A stretch of 64,000 bases of DNA from an uncultured Sulfolobales archaeon (GCA_938045475.1 CALIML010000009.1:1-64000); one strand, 5' to 3'; shown: positions 48,195 to 56,695, counted from the first letter of the stretch. Notes: a model not told the origin generated them from the letters alone. Numbers and translations are program-made.

Positions 48195-49358
48195 TCAAGG
48201 ACTACGCAGCTCAGAATCCTTAAAAGCGGCAGATCTCTCCCCCAGCACTTGCTTATTCCTAAATGCTATTACTAGAGCCGACGACGTCAGTAAGGCTATT
48301 GACGAAATGCACAGTGCTGTCAGAAAAGATTGTTGTGAAAGAGCTGGGTATAGGAGAGCTATGAAAGCCGCTCCAATAGAGCTAAAAGTTATTACAACGC
48401 CTGAAGCACTTGACCTAAGCTCCTCCGGGCTGTATAGTGCAGCTGAAGTATACATAGCTACATCAATTAAAGGGTATAGAGGTATTTGCCACAATATGAC
48501 TATGAGTAAGTCGCTTGAGAAGTAGAACGCTGAGGCGTAAGCTATGTAAGCCAAGTTCATTAGCGCTAGCAGGCTTAATGGATTCACTTTGCTAACTAGC
48601 TTTCCTGCAAGCAGCCTCACTGGAATAGCTAGCATTGATGAAGCCACTCCATAGATTACGCCGAAAGCCTCATGAGTACTCAAGCCGGGGAAATTAATTG
48701 AGGAAACAGCTTGGCTAAGCTTAGCAGTCAAGTGGACGAATATGTACTCTCTAGCGAAAGTAGATGCAGCTATTGCAATAGCAAAGAGTTTGAGTACCCC
48801 CATCATCTCCAATAGATCTTCCTTAGTGGCTCGCTCAAAGCCTCGAACTCCAGTAACTTTATTGATGAAAGCTGTGTAAGCCGTTAGGTATAGTGCTGCC
48901 ATTAATGCAAATGTTCCCGCCACTCCTAAGCGCTCATAGGTGAACCCGGATGTAGTTGACCCCAAGCCCCATCCAAGCCCTATGCCTAAGCCAAACTTAC
49001 TGTACTTCACTCCGATATTCCTTCCCCTAAGCACGTGGGATAGCACAGTAGGCCAAGCTATGGCCCATGCAAGTGATGAAGTGCTCAACATGAGTGACAA
49101 AAGCGTTGGCTCAGTTACCAGTGGTGCGGCTAGAAATGGAATTGCTCCAAGAGCACCAATGTATAGAGGCCACTTACCCCCATATCTATCAGCTAAATAG
49201 CCAGCCGGTATCGCTAGAAAGGCAGCAAACCACTCCAGCCCAGTAAGTAGTGTTAGAGCTTCAACACCTCCCCCAAGATCTTTAACTATGTATATCCTTG
49301 TAAATGCATAGTACATGCCCCACGCCGTAGCGTGAAGTGCTGCAGCGATCTGCATCAT
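48195..49358 (-). CDS. Major facilitator superfamily transporter
   Basis: The 387-aa protein has about 12 hydrophobic helices. The MFS loop motif between helices 2 and 3 reads GYLADRYGGKWPLYIGALGA (G-x-L-A-D-R-x-G-G-K/R), and a second glycine-rich stretch FGLGIGLGWGLGSTTSGFTY follows. Substrate cannot be told. It is isolated: tRNA-Ser(GGA) lies upstream and the TnpB fragment just after its stop, so it borders the accessory region. The C-terminus (after VLGERSAAFKDSE) is soluble. Confidence 0.85.
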   Translation of the reverse strand: MMQIAAALHATAWGMYYAFTRIYIVKDLGGGVEALTLLTGLEWFAAFLAIPAGYLADRYGGKWPLYIGALGAIPFLAAPLVTEPTLLSLMLSTSSLAWAIAWPTVLSHVLRGRNIGVKYSKFGLGIGLGWGLGSTTSGFTYERLGVAGTFALMAALYLTAYTAFINKVTGVRGFERATKEDLLEMMGVLKLFAIAIAASTFAREYIFVHLTAKLSQAVSSINFPGLSTHEAFGVIYGVASSMLAIPVRLLAGKLVSKVNPLSLLALMNLAYIAYASAFYFSSDLLIVILWQIPLYPLIDVAMYTSAALYSPEELRSSASGVVITFSSIGAAFIALLYPALSQQSFLTALCISSIALLTSSALVIAFRNKQVLGERSAAFKDSELRSP

Positions 49359-49493
49359 AGCGCTCCACCCCTTAATGCTCTACTCAAGCAACATCACTTG
49401 ATTCAAGCCCCCGTATATAAAGCACTTAAAGAGTCTTTAAGCACTCATTATAAACACTTTAATTGTGTTGCAAGCGCGTAAACATTAGTAAGA

Positions 49494-49502
49494 GCATATA
49501 AG
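49494..49502 (+). promoter_or_regulatory. TATA box of tRNA-Ser(GGA)
   Basis: GCATATAAG lies 28-36 nt upstream of the tRNA 5' end, the standard archaeal spacing. Confidence 0.55.
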
Positions 49503-49529
49503 GAGAAGAGTAGCTATAGTGAGAGCAGG

Positions 49530-49615
49530 GCCGGGGTGCCCGAGCGGCCTAAGGGGCTGGCCTGGAGAGCCAGTGCTCCATACGGGGCACGCGGGTTCAA
49601 ATCCCGCCCCCGGCA
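49530..49615 (+). tRNA. tRNA-Ser(GGA)
   Basis: An 86-nt class II tRNA with acceptor GCCGGGG/CCCCGGC, anticodon stem CTGGC/GCCAG and loop CTGGAGA (GGA), a long variable arm (GCTCCATACGGGGC) and T arm GCGGG-TTCAAAT-CCCGC. The acceptor and T arm equal those of tRNA-Ser(TGA), but the base after the acceptor is A, not G. CCA is not encoded. Broken genes begin right after its 3' end. Confidence 0.93.
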
Positions 49616-49779
49616 TCAATGTTTTTGGGTTCAAACCCCCTCCTTCCGCGGCGGTTTGCGATTACTTTCGGTTTAGTTAGTAATTTCAAAATGGCTATCA
49701 TTTGCTGAGTTGGGGTTTCGATAAAAAAGGCTCCAAGTTAATGTTTGCAAGGCAATCGCACATTGTATCGATTTGCTTA

Positions 49780-50294
49780 TCCGTTAGATTAAGCAATGAA
49801 GTCATCAATTTCGCTTCGAACTCAACTCCGCTAAACAATTCGCTTTTTAACCACTTATTGTAATCAGATAATGCCTCACTTGAGCGCCGTTTTTCTGCAG
49901 CGCATTTGAGACTGTAACTGCTGCTTCCTTTCCCATAAGCATAGCTATAGCATTTGATGAATGCCCGAGTGGTGTGACTGTGTCGCCTATGCCAACAAAA
50001 CCGTTAGTGACTAGCGCTTTTGGTTTCTTGGAGAAGTATCCAATAACCCTTTCCTCCAGTTATTGTTCCCTTATGGCAAAGTTCGCTTATCCAAGAAACC
50101 CTTGAAACATACTCATCTAGGTAATCAGTTAAACGTCCACTGTAAGGCCATTTGTGTTCAGACAACAACACGCCGAAGACTATCATTGCTTTATTGTGTC
50201 CAAGCAAATGCAAGGTGTCCATTGCCTTTGGCAAACTTGAGTATGCACTTCCCAAAGCGCTCCTCCGACCTAAATCATTCTCGTGCAGTTTCAA
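49780..50294 (-). pseudogene. Broken FAD-dependent geranylgeranyl-reductase-like gene
   Basis: One frame (50294 to about 50040) encodes FGVLLSEHKWPYSGRLTDYL and WISELCHKGTITGGK; the next frame continues with KPKALVTNGFVGIGDTVTPL, GHSSNAIAMLMGKEAAVTVS and NALQKNGAQ before a stop near 49842. The GIGD-x-x-x-P-L-G-x-x-x-x-A-I pattern is the C-terminal FAD-contact motif of the geranylgeranyl reductase group. A frameshift joins the pieces and the N-terminal Rossmann part is absent. These enzymes saturate archaeal lipid chains; a functional copy should exist elsewhere. Confidence 0.55.
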
Positions 50295-50563
50295 GTTTTC
50301 TAAGTAAACACATAAGATGACAAAAAAGAGGAAGGTCTCTCGGCAAAAAGACCTGCTTCGTTAGAGAGTTTGCGCGCAATCCTTCAGCGATATGACAACT
50401 GTTGCTCTCACCTCGTTACGACAGACCATTAAAGGATTATTTAATAAATGGGCTTAACTTGACAGTATCAGCGACTGAAAGAGTAATGCTTATTTATGGG
50501 GGAAGCTGCTTTTAGGAAGCATTTTTAGGATGCCTATCTTTATATTTTTAGTTGGTGTTTAGG

Positions 50564-51164
50564 TTGAAGGTTGGTGAAAAGTTTAAGCCTCATCCGAACT
50601 TGAAGAAGGTTTATGGTGTTTATCTTTTGCTTATGGCCATCCTTTTTTGCTGCGGTTTTGCCCATTTGGGCTGTGTTTACGTTTGAGCCTCAAATTTGGC
50701 ATGCGGCTTGGCCTTTTACTTTCATACCCCTAGTTGTAGCGCTTGCAGTTTTCGGTTTTATAGCCTACTGGATTCCAAAGTATTACAATTCTATCTGCCT
50801 TACTCTTAATAAGGATGAAGTGGTTGTTGAGAGGGGTGTGTGGTGGAAAATAAAGCACGTGGCTCCATACCCGCGCGTCATGTCCGTAGACGTAATTCAG
50901 GGACCCGTTTCGAGGCGGTTTGGCGTCGGTTCAGTTCATGTGCACACAGCTGGGTATACGGGTCCAGCCGGTGGATCCGCCGGTCCTGGAACGCGAAGTG
51001 CGGAAGCAGTGATATGGGGAGTTGTAAACTTCACTGAGATAAGGGATACGATAATTGGTATGGTGAGAGGTAGACCTCTCTTCGGCGCAGCCGGGGCAGC
51101 ACCCGACATAAGCTTAGAAATTTTAGAAGAGTTGAGGAAAATAAGAAAGGCTGTAGAAAAGTAG
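50564..51164 (+). pseudogene. PH-domain (bPH2/DUF304) membrane protein, frameshifted in a T run
   Basis: An upstream frame from TTG 50564 (or GTG 50555) encodes LKVGEKFKPHPNLKKVYGVY then LLLMAILF; the frame then shifts into AAVLPIWAVFTFEPQIWHAA and continues to 51164. The switch is at six Ts (50643-50648); five Ts would give one protein of about 200 aa. Two membrane segments precede a bPH2 domain (LNKDEVVVERGVWWKIKHVA), then a Gly-rich loop and a helix ending LEELRKIRKAVEK. It could be a real mutation, an assembly error, or internal initiation at ATG 50613. Confidence 0.6.
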
Positions 51165-51233
51165 TTCATTCACCTTCAACTCAATTCAACATTAAAAAGC
51201 CGATATCAAACCCCTTTTCATAAAGAAACACAA

Positions 51234-51476
51234 TTGAAATTAGAGAGGATAACTGACATAACGATAAGCAGAACATTCTGGGAGAGAATCTGCGGCGTAA
51301 GCGGGCTGATTATGAAGGAGATTGAATCGGTTCCAAAATATTATGGATACTACGGATATAGTTTCAGATGGGGCTTCCCAACGATGATAGCGGTGCCAAA
51401 CCCTGAGGAAATGCAAAAACAAATCCTCGAATTAATCAGCAAGAAAGTGGGGAGGGAGCAAACTCTGAAAGCATAA
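51234..51476 (+). CDS. Short bPH2-domain fragment protein
   Basis: The 80-aa frame starts with TTG 51234 and reads LERITDITISRTFWERICGV, then SGLIMKEIE and a C-terminal helix MQKQILELISKK. The first part equals the second half of a bPH2 domain (xxRIxDVxIxQxxxERixGvg). The first half is absent and a stop lies just before the start, so this is either a truncated relic or a small partner of the preceding PH-domain gene, 70 nt upstream. Confidence 0.5.
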   Translation: MKLERITDITISRTFWERICGVSGLIMKEIESVPKYYGYYGYSFRWGFPTMIAVPNPEEMQKQILELISKKVGREQTLKA

Positions 51477-51596
51477 CCAGCATGCCCCTCTCTTAGTTGC
51501 CGTTAAGAAGCTCAGGCGTCTCTATAACTTTTGTTCTATTTCGTGGATGAGCCTTTTGCATGTTTGTTCTAAAATATATATTTGTGGGGGTGAAGT

Positions 51597-52238
51597 ATGC
51601 TTGTGAGCAGCAAGGTGAGAAGAGTTGATTTGGATTTGAACAAGAATATTGCCGTCATAGTTGTTTTAGCAACTATGATCGTGGTTAGCGCATTTCTCGC
51701 TTGGTACATTCGGCTTTCTGATTCCGGGGAGCAAACTATGAGGGAGGACTTTGAGGACGGATTTGGTGATTGGGTCATAGATGCAGATGTGCCGCTTGAC
51801 CCAAATAATCCTGGGCATTACGTTGAGTGGAGCATAACGCGTTCAACCGATGTCGCCAGCTCTGGACGATACTCATTGAAGTTTTTCATTGACGGACGGC
51901 AGGATGATGGAACCATATGGATAGAGAGAAAAATAGATGTGCAAAAAGACACTCAGATACGAGTTAGCATATCCTTCGATTTCTACAGCGATCATGAAAG
52001 CCTCGCAAACACTATAGCCGTCATATGCGCTTATGTTGGCCTTCAAAAACCCAGAACTGAGGAGCATTTCATCGTGATTGGAAACGCTAATGAAGTTGAA
52101 GGGTGGAAAAGATACAGTTACACGGCAAGTATTAACACAGGCCCCCGCGGAGAAATATGGGTTGCCTTAGGCATTTCAGTACGCTGGGAAACCCACATGA
52201 CATACTACATCGACAACGTAGAAGTAAGAACCATTTAA
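51597..52238 (+). CDS. Membrane-anchored extracellular beta-sandwich protein
   Basis: A 213-aa protein with one N-terminal transmembrane anchor (IAVIVVLATMIVVSAFLAWY, residues 18-37) after a short basic cytoplasmic part, and an outer domain of about 170 residues. The outer part resembles carbohydrate-binding or concanavalin-like folds: EDFEDGFGDWVIDADVPLDP, SGRYSLKFFIDG, RVSISFDFYSD, and TYYIDNVEVRTI, a frequent end of such modules. No catalytic motif is seen. Its ligand and any link to the PH-domain genes are unknown. Confidence 0.6.
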   Translation: MLVSSKVRRVDLDLNKNIAVIVVLATMIVVSAFLAWYIRLSDSGEQTMREDFEDGFGDWVIDADVPLDPNNPGHYVEWSITRSTDVASSGRYSLKFFIDGRQDDGTIWIERKIDVQKDTQIRVSISFDFYSDHESLANTIAVICAYVGLQKPRTEEHFIVIGNANEVEGWKRYSYTASINTGPRGEIWVALGISVRWETHMTYYIDNVEVRTI

Positions 52239-52623
52239 TTTCGCACGGAACCCCTCTTTCACATTCCCCATTTTCAGCATAAAAAGCACAAGCCTGTAGC
52301 AGAAATAAGAGCGTTAGAGAATAGTTGAAAAGCAAATATAGTGGGATATGAGTTATGAGACATTTCGAAGCGTTAGAAGATATCACTGGATGCGGCAACT
52401 TAAGATGCAGGTTTTCACTTGTTTTCTTTTATGTTTGGCGTTGAGACTCTAGAATTGTTGTACTTTTAAGCGTTATCACTAAATCCATGCTTCGAAGAAG
52501 CATTATGGCTGAAAGGGTGGGCAGCAGAATAAATACCCACTCTGTAGTAACATAGAGCCGTTATGGCGTTATTTAAGGCTGTTTGACTAAAAACTTTATC
52601 AAAGTTAATCACTGCGTTCTACT

Positions 52624-53033
52624 AAGGTGACTGATGGAACAGCCGGGTTTAGACATTAATCTCCTACTTTACTTCATTACTGTTCCATGACTATAGTCCC
52701 TTACTTAAGGACCGCGCTCTACATAGAGCTTTACATGAAGTTAAAACGATTCGTAAACGCGCTAAAGATGGTTTAATCAAAGGCTGCATCAAGCATTGGC
52801 TTGAGGGATTTGCGTAACTAATTACAGTTCCGAGAACTCTATAGCATGTCCTCCAAGACATTGCAGTGAGGCGGTCTCCCGTTACATCAAACAGTTTGCT
52901 GAAAGCAGTGAGGCTACATTAGACGAGGCTCCACACGTAGTCTTCGAGCACTTAAGGCTGATCAACGAAAGTGGGAGACCCGTCGAGATCTCGAAGACCT
53001 AGGTTGCGGCTGAAAACCCAGCTTCTTTAGGCA
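52624..53033 (+). pseudogene. Unrecognised decayed reading frames
   Basis: No intact gene, but protein-like pieces occur in shifted frames: MEQPGLDINLLLYFITVP, then YSPLLKDRALHRALHEVKTI and RKRAKDGLIKGCIKHWLEGF, then SEAVSRYIKQFAESSEATLD and EHLRLINESGRPVEISKT. The last piece looks like the start of a winged-helix DNA-binding domain. An inverted repeat ATGGAACAG (52634-52642) and CTGTTCCAT (52680-52688) lies inside the first piece. The parent family is not recognised. The 52239-52623 stretch before it shows no gene. Confidence 0.35.
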
Positions 53034-53080
53034 GGAAGGTTAGATGAATTCGCTCAGAAGCTGGGCTGTAGCCTGACCTC

Positions 53081-53671
53081 TTATGAAGTACGCATTCCCC
53101 TGGAAATGAGGGTTTTACTTACTTTAGATGCAAGCATGCCGGCTATTCTAAGGGGTTCAGGCTCAGGCGAATACATTTGCGACTTCCTAAGGATGTCTAG
53201 CGCAGTGCTTTCACTCAGTCCTATTGAAGTATATTCATAAACCCCCCACCAAGTATAGATCTTAGCCCTCCACTCAAGAACTCTCTCTATTACACTCAGC
53301 CTCAGCTCATAGTCATGGAAGTGCTTTACTAAAGCTCTCCTTATTCTATCTATACTTAGTTGATGCCTAAAAAAGACTATTGCTGGGCAACTGGTTTCGC
53401 TAAATAGTTTATATGGATCAACTATGTTGAATCCTGCGTAAGTAACTCCATCAAGTATTATTGGTGCGTCAGCGTTTAATAACTTGACTAAACTAATGGC
53501 TTTATTCGTTGCATCAAGACCGTCTATTAGTACGTCGCTAATGGCTGCTGCTTCAACATTCCTATCACTTAAATCATAGATTATTGCTGTAAGCACTGTG
53601 CTTCCCTTAAAATACTTGTAGTACACGGGGAAAAAGCCGTCGTCTATGGCCAAAACTCTTTGTTTAAGCAA
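53081..53671 (-). CDS. DUF99 family protein (endonuclease V-like fold)
   Basis: The 196-aa protein has the DUF99 blocks: RVLAIDDGFFPV at the start, AAAISDVLIDGLDATN, IILDGVTYAGFNIVDP and a C-terminal EPEPLRIAGMLASKV. DUF99 is related to endonuclease V with an RNase H-like fold, and acidic residues are kept in IDD and LDG. Its biological role is not known. It follows Orc1/Cdc6 on the same strand after 102 bp. Confidence 0.9.
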   Translation of the reverse strand: MLKQRVLAIDDGFFPVYYKYFKGSTVLTAIIYDLSDRNVEAAAISDVLIDGLDATNKAISLVKLLNADAPIILDGVTYAGFNIVDPYKLFSETSCPAIVFFRHQLSIDRIRRALVKHFHDYELRLSVIERVLEWRAKIYTWWGVYEYTSIGLSESTALDILRKSQMYSPEPEPLRIAGMLASKVSKTLISRGMRTS

Positions 53672-53773
53672 TACGCTCCTCCAAGTAAATAATTCTCAGT
53701 GGATAAATATGCTTATGTAGGCCTCTCCCCAACTTGAAGAACGAGCGCTCAATTGCGGGCAAGCGATTAGTGA

Positions 53774-54955
53774 TTATGTGTTTAGGCAGTCAGTTATAGT
53801 ATTGATGACTAGCTCAGGTATTTTTATTACTTTAGTCTTTCCATACCTCCCCCTATTTACTACAACTGCATTGACGAGACCGAGCATGTCCAGTTCGCTA
53901 ACTATTTCACTGATCCTTCTTTGAGTTAAAGGCTCTACGCGCATTTCCTTAGCCATCTTTACGTAAGTATTGAAAGTCTCACCAGTTGTGGCACTTCCCT
54001 TTTCACCAACTATAGTCACTATTGCTTTAAGAACGAGCTTTGAGTGAAGGGGCAGTGATGAGATCACCTGCTTTACTCTACCGTGCTCTATTTCTAGAAG
54101 AGCTTGCTTCACGTGATCTATTGCAACTATAGGATCTTCAAGTCTCTCAGCTATTTCACCAGCAATCCTCAATAGATCTAATGCCCTTCTAGCATCTCCG
54201 TGCTCTCTAGCTGCTAAAGCTGCAGCATACTTTATTACTTCAGGTGTTATAGCTAGAGGGTTGAAAGCTAACTTAGCTCTCTCCTGAAGAATGTCTTCCA
54301 GTTGTTCAGCATTGTATGGAGGGAAAACTACTTCTACTTCCCCCAAGCTGCTCCTCACCCTTGGATCAAGGCCTTCAATGAAGTTTATATCATTAGTTAC
54401 CCCAATTAATGATGCTTTAGCATGTTTAAGTTCTTCATTAACTCTAACGAGCTTATATAAGAGGTCGTCCCCATGTCTTTTAACATAGTAGTCAACTTCA
54501 TCGAGCACCATTACGTGAATGCCTCCCCAACTGTTTAGAGCTTCAACGTATCTCCTGTAGACTTCTGCAATAGCTATGCCAGTCTGAGGTATCCTCAGCC
54601 CTATGCTTCTAGCTATTTCAGATATTATTCTATACGTAGTGTCGGCTTTCCTAGTATTTACGTACGCATACTTGAACTTTGTAGCAAGCTTTTTAGCCTT
54701 CTCTTCAAGCCATCTTAAAGTAAACAGTGTTACAGCAGTCTTTCCAGTGCCAGTTAAGCCATATATCAGTACATTGCTTGGCCTAACTCCCTCAAGGATT
54801 GGGACGAGTATTGAAGCTATTCTCTCGATCTCCTTTTCGCGGTGGGGGAGTTTTTCAGGTATGTAGTCTGGGTGAAGCTTCTCCTTGTCTACGAATATCC
54901 TTACTTTCTTAGCCAGCCTCGACTCAATCACTTTCTCTAATACGTCCTTACTCAA
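53774..54955 (-). CDS. cdc6: Orc1/Cdc6 replication initiator
   Basis: Archaeal Orc1/Cdc6 marks origins and loads MCM. The protein has PDYIPEKLPHREKEIERIAS, Walker A YGLTGTGKTAV, Walker B VMVLDEVDYYVKRHG, sensor 1 GVTNDINF, and a C-terminal winged helix. TTG 54955 with GGTG upstream gives 393 aa, beginning SKDVLEKVIESRLAKKVRIF as in relatives; an ATG at 55033 would add 26 residues. The 65-bp gap to trxB is AT-rich, but I found no convincing origin recognition box. Confidence 0.94.
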   Translation of the reverse strand: MSKDVLEKVIESRLAKKVRIFVDKEKLHPDYIPEKLPHREKEIERIASILVPILEGVRPSNVLIYGLTGTGKTAVTLFTLRWLEEKAKKLATKFKYAYVNTRKADTTYRIISEIARSIGLRIPQTGIAIAEVYRRYVEALNSWGGIHVMVLDEVDYYVKRHGDDLLYKLVRVNEELKHAKASLIGVTNDINFIEGLDPRVRSSLGEVEVVFPPYNAEQLEDILQERAKLAFNPLAITPEVIKYAAALAAREHGDARRALDLLRIAGEIAERLEDPIVAIDHVKQALLEIEHGRVKQVISSLPLHSKLVLKAIVTIVGEKGSATTGETFNTYVKMAKEMRVEPLTQRRISEIVSELDMLGLVNAVVVNRGRYGKTKVIKIPELVINTITDCLNT

Positions 54956-55098
54956 GCAGAACACCGTACTTCTATTTGAAAAGACTATCCCGTGATTAAT
55001 AAGCAATCTTGGGTTATGCATTGACGCAGGCATGGTTGCCGAAGTTCAAGCCATTGTTTAAACTACGTAATATTTTTAAAACGTTGTTAAAAAGGCTT

Positions 55099-56094
55099 TT
55101 AGGCAGCAGAGGACTTAGTTCTCAATATGTATTTAAATGCAGCATCAGCTGCTATAGCTCCTTCAGCCACTGCTGTAATTACTTGTTCAAACCTATATTT
55201 ATAAGGTCCTCCAGCAGCATCTCCTGCAACGAATATCCCTGGGAGGTTGGTACTCATGTCTGGCTTCACTACTGCATGACCGCCGTCATCTACTTCCAAG
55301 CCGATCTTATTGAAGAATTCTCTATCAGGCTCTAAACCTATTTCTACAAAGACTCCATTTACTTTAACAACGCTTTCTCTGCCATCCACTACATTAATTA
55401 CTCTTATTGCTTCAACTCTCTCTTCACCAACTACTTCTTTTACAATAGAGTTTAGGAGGAGCTCTATCCTTGGGTTGGCTTTAACTGCCTCCACATAGGT
55501 TGGGAAAGCTCTAAAGCTACTCCTCCTGTGCACTAAGTATACTTTAGAGCATATGCTAGCTAAGTAAATGGATGACGATAGAGCGGAGTTTCCTCCTCCA
55601 ATAACTGCCACGACTCTATCCTTAAACAATGGGCCATCGCATGTAGCGCAATACGATACTCCTCTGCCAATAAGTCTCTCCTCCCCCGGGGCTCCGAGCT
55701 TCTTCCTCTTACTTCCAGTAGCTATGATTACAGCACGCGTCCTCAGCCTTCTCCCCCCTTCTGTTGAAACGATCCAGAGGGATTCATCGCGGGTTACTTC
55801 AATGACTTTATCTACAACTATTGGAACTCCATATGTCGATATGTGCGCTACAAACTTCTCCAGCAATTCAGCCCCCCTTATGCTTGGAAGGCCTAGGTAG
55901 TTATCTAATAAGTGTATTTCACTTAAGTAACCACCAATTTTTTCAGTGACTACAATTGCCTTTAGGAAATACCTGGTTGAGTATAGTGCAGCAGCTAAGC
56001 CAGCGGGTCCGCCGCCTACTATCACTAAATCATATTCTACGCCCATAGGTTCCGTTGGCTCTAGCGCAGGCTTTAACTTGAGTTTAAAACTCAC
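55099..56094 (-). CDS. trxB: Thioredoxin reductase (TrxB-like)
   Basis: A flavoprotein that passes NAD(P)H electrons to thioredoxin-type proteins. The 331-aa protein has FAD site VIVGGGPAGLAAALYSTRYF, the redox pair CATC in GVSYCATCDGP, the second nucleotide site VIGGGNSALSSSIYLA and GIFVAGDAAGGPYKY. The first 16 residues (before MGVEYDLVIVGG) could be an over-long start. It is upstream of cdc6 on the same strand. Confidence 0.94.
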   Translation of the reverse strand: MSFKLKLKPALEPTEPMGVEYDLVIVGGGPAGLAAALYSTRYFLKAIVVTEKIGGYLSEIHLLDNYLGLPSIRGAELLEKFVAHISTYGVPIVVDKVIEVTRDESLWIVSTEGGRRLRTRAVIIATGSKRKKLGAPGEERLIGRGVSYCATCDGPLFKDRVVAVIGGGNSALSSSIYLASICSKVYLVHRRSSFRAFPTYVEAVKANPRIELLLNSIVKEVVGEERVEAIRVINVVDGRESVVKVNGVFVEIGLEPDREFFNKIGLEVDDGGHAVVKPDMSTNLPGIFVAGDAAGGPYKYRFEQVITAVAEGAIAADAAFKYILRTKSSAA

Positions 56095-56210
56095 TATCTA
56101 CACCTCTCCTATACTTCATAGAATCTATTGAGTATATGAATCAAACGCTTATTAAAGTCTGTGGTTTGATAATGCATACAACTAGCTTTACAGCGGCAGC
56201 GGTGGCTTGA

Positions 56211-56579
56211 GTGAGCTTTAACAACATGTATCTTTTACAGCAGATTGCTGCAGCACTAATGCTTGCAGCCATATTGTCGTACGTGATCGCTGGGCGCAAG
56301 TTAAAGAAGGCTCTGCTGACAATGCTTCTCTTAGCATTAATGCTCGTTCACTACTCCATTGTCTTCAGCATAGCTTTATTAGGAGTAAAGATAGCCATCT
56401 ACCCACTCGTATATGCTGAGGTCTTCGACTCCTTTAGAAGCTTAAGCTTAGACTATGGACAAATATCGATCATGGCAATCATAGCAGTATGGCGTAAGGA
56501 GGTGGCACAACTCGCTAAGAGAGCTCTAAATTCATTTAAGCAAGTAGTAAGAGAAAGAAATAAAAGTAGAAGCAGTTAA
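56211..56579 (+). CDS. Small membrane protein of unknown function
   Basis: A 122-aa protein with three likely hydrophobic helices (around residues 8-26, 33-60 and 78-93, the last less sure) and a basic C-terminal tail (RKEVAQLAKRALNSFKQVVR). No family is recognised. GTG 56211 lies 7-8 nt after GGTGG. It stands alone between trxB and tRNA-Glu, and its last codons overlap the likely tRNA promoter. Confidence 0.6.
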   Translation: MSFNNMYLLQQIAAALMLAAILSYVIAGRKLKKALLTMLLLALMLVHYSIVFSIALLGVKIAIYPLVYAEVFDSFRSLSLDYGQISIMAIIAVWRKEVAQLAKRALNSFKQVVRERNKSRSS

Positions 56580-56592
56580 TCAACCTAAGTGA

Positions 56593-56695
56593 GCCGCCGT
56601 AGTATAGCCCGGTCAAGTATGCGGGCCTCTCGAGCCCGTGACACCCTCCGGGCCCCTGGGTGCGGGAGACCCGGGTTCAAATCCCGGCGGCGGCA
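56593..56695 (+). tRNA. tRNA-Glu(CTC) with 28-nt intron in the variable region
   Basis: Acceptor GCCGCCG/CGGCGGC, discriminator A, anticodon stem CGGGC/GCCCG with loop CTCTCGA (CTC at 56629-56631), and T arm CCGGG-TTCAAAT-CCCGG. Between anticodon stem and T stem are 32 nt instead of 4. Removing 56641-56668 leaves variable bases TGAC, a normal tRNA-Glu of 75 nt. The fold is an exact BHB: CCCG (56635-56638) pairs with CGGG (56663-56666), bulges TGA and AGA, inner stem CACCC/GGGTG. Confidence 0.92.
56641..56668 (+). other. tRNA-Glu intron at about position 45/46 (BHB)
   Basis: The 28-nt intron is set by cutting after the second base of each 3-nt bulge (TG|A and AG|A). The inner stem CACCC (56642-56646) and GGGTG (56658-56662) closes an 11-nt loop. 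Position in the variable loop is non-canonical. Confidence 0.85.

Noticed and set aside
49626-49652. A second tRNA after tRNA-Ser(GGA)
   Set aside because: Only a T-arm-like piece is present; there is no acceptor stem, anticodon arm or D arm.
52132-52398. 88-residue minus-strand reading frame
   Set aside because: It overlaps the anchored beta protein, has no ribosome site and an odd composition, so it looks like a shadow frame.
53672-53773. Possible replication origin next to cdc6
   Set aside because: Neither this gap nor 55034-55098 shows a repeated origin recognition box or a clear AT-rich unwinding element beyond promoter-like DNA.
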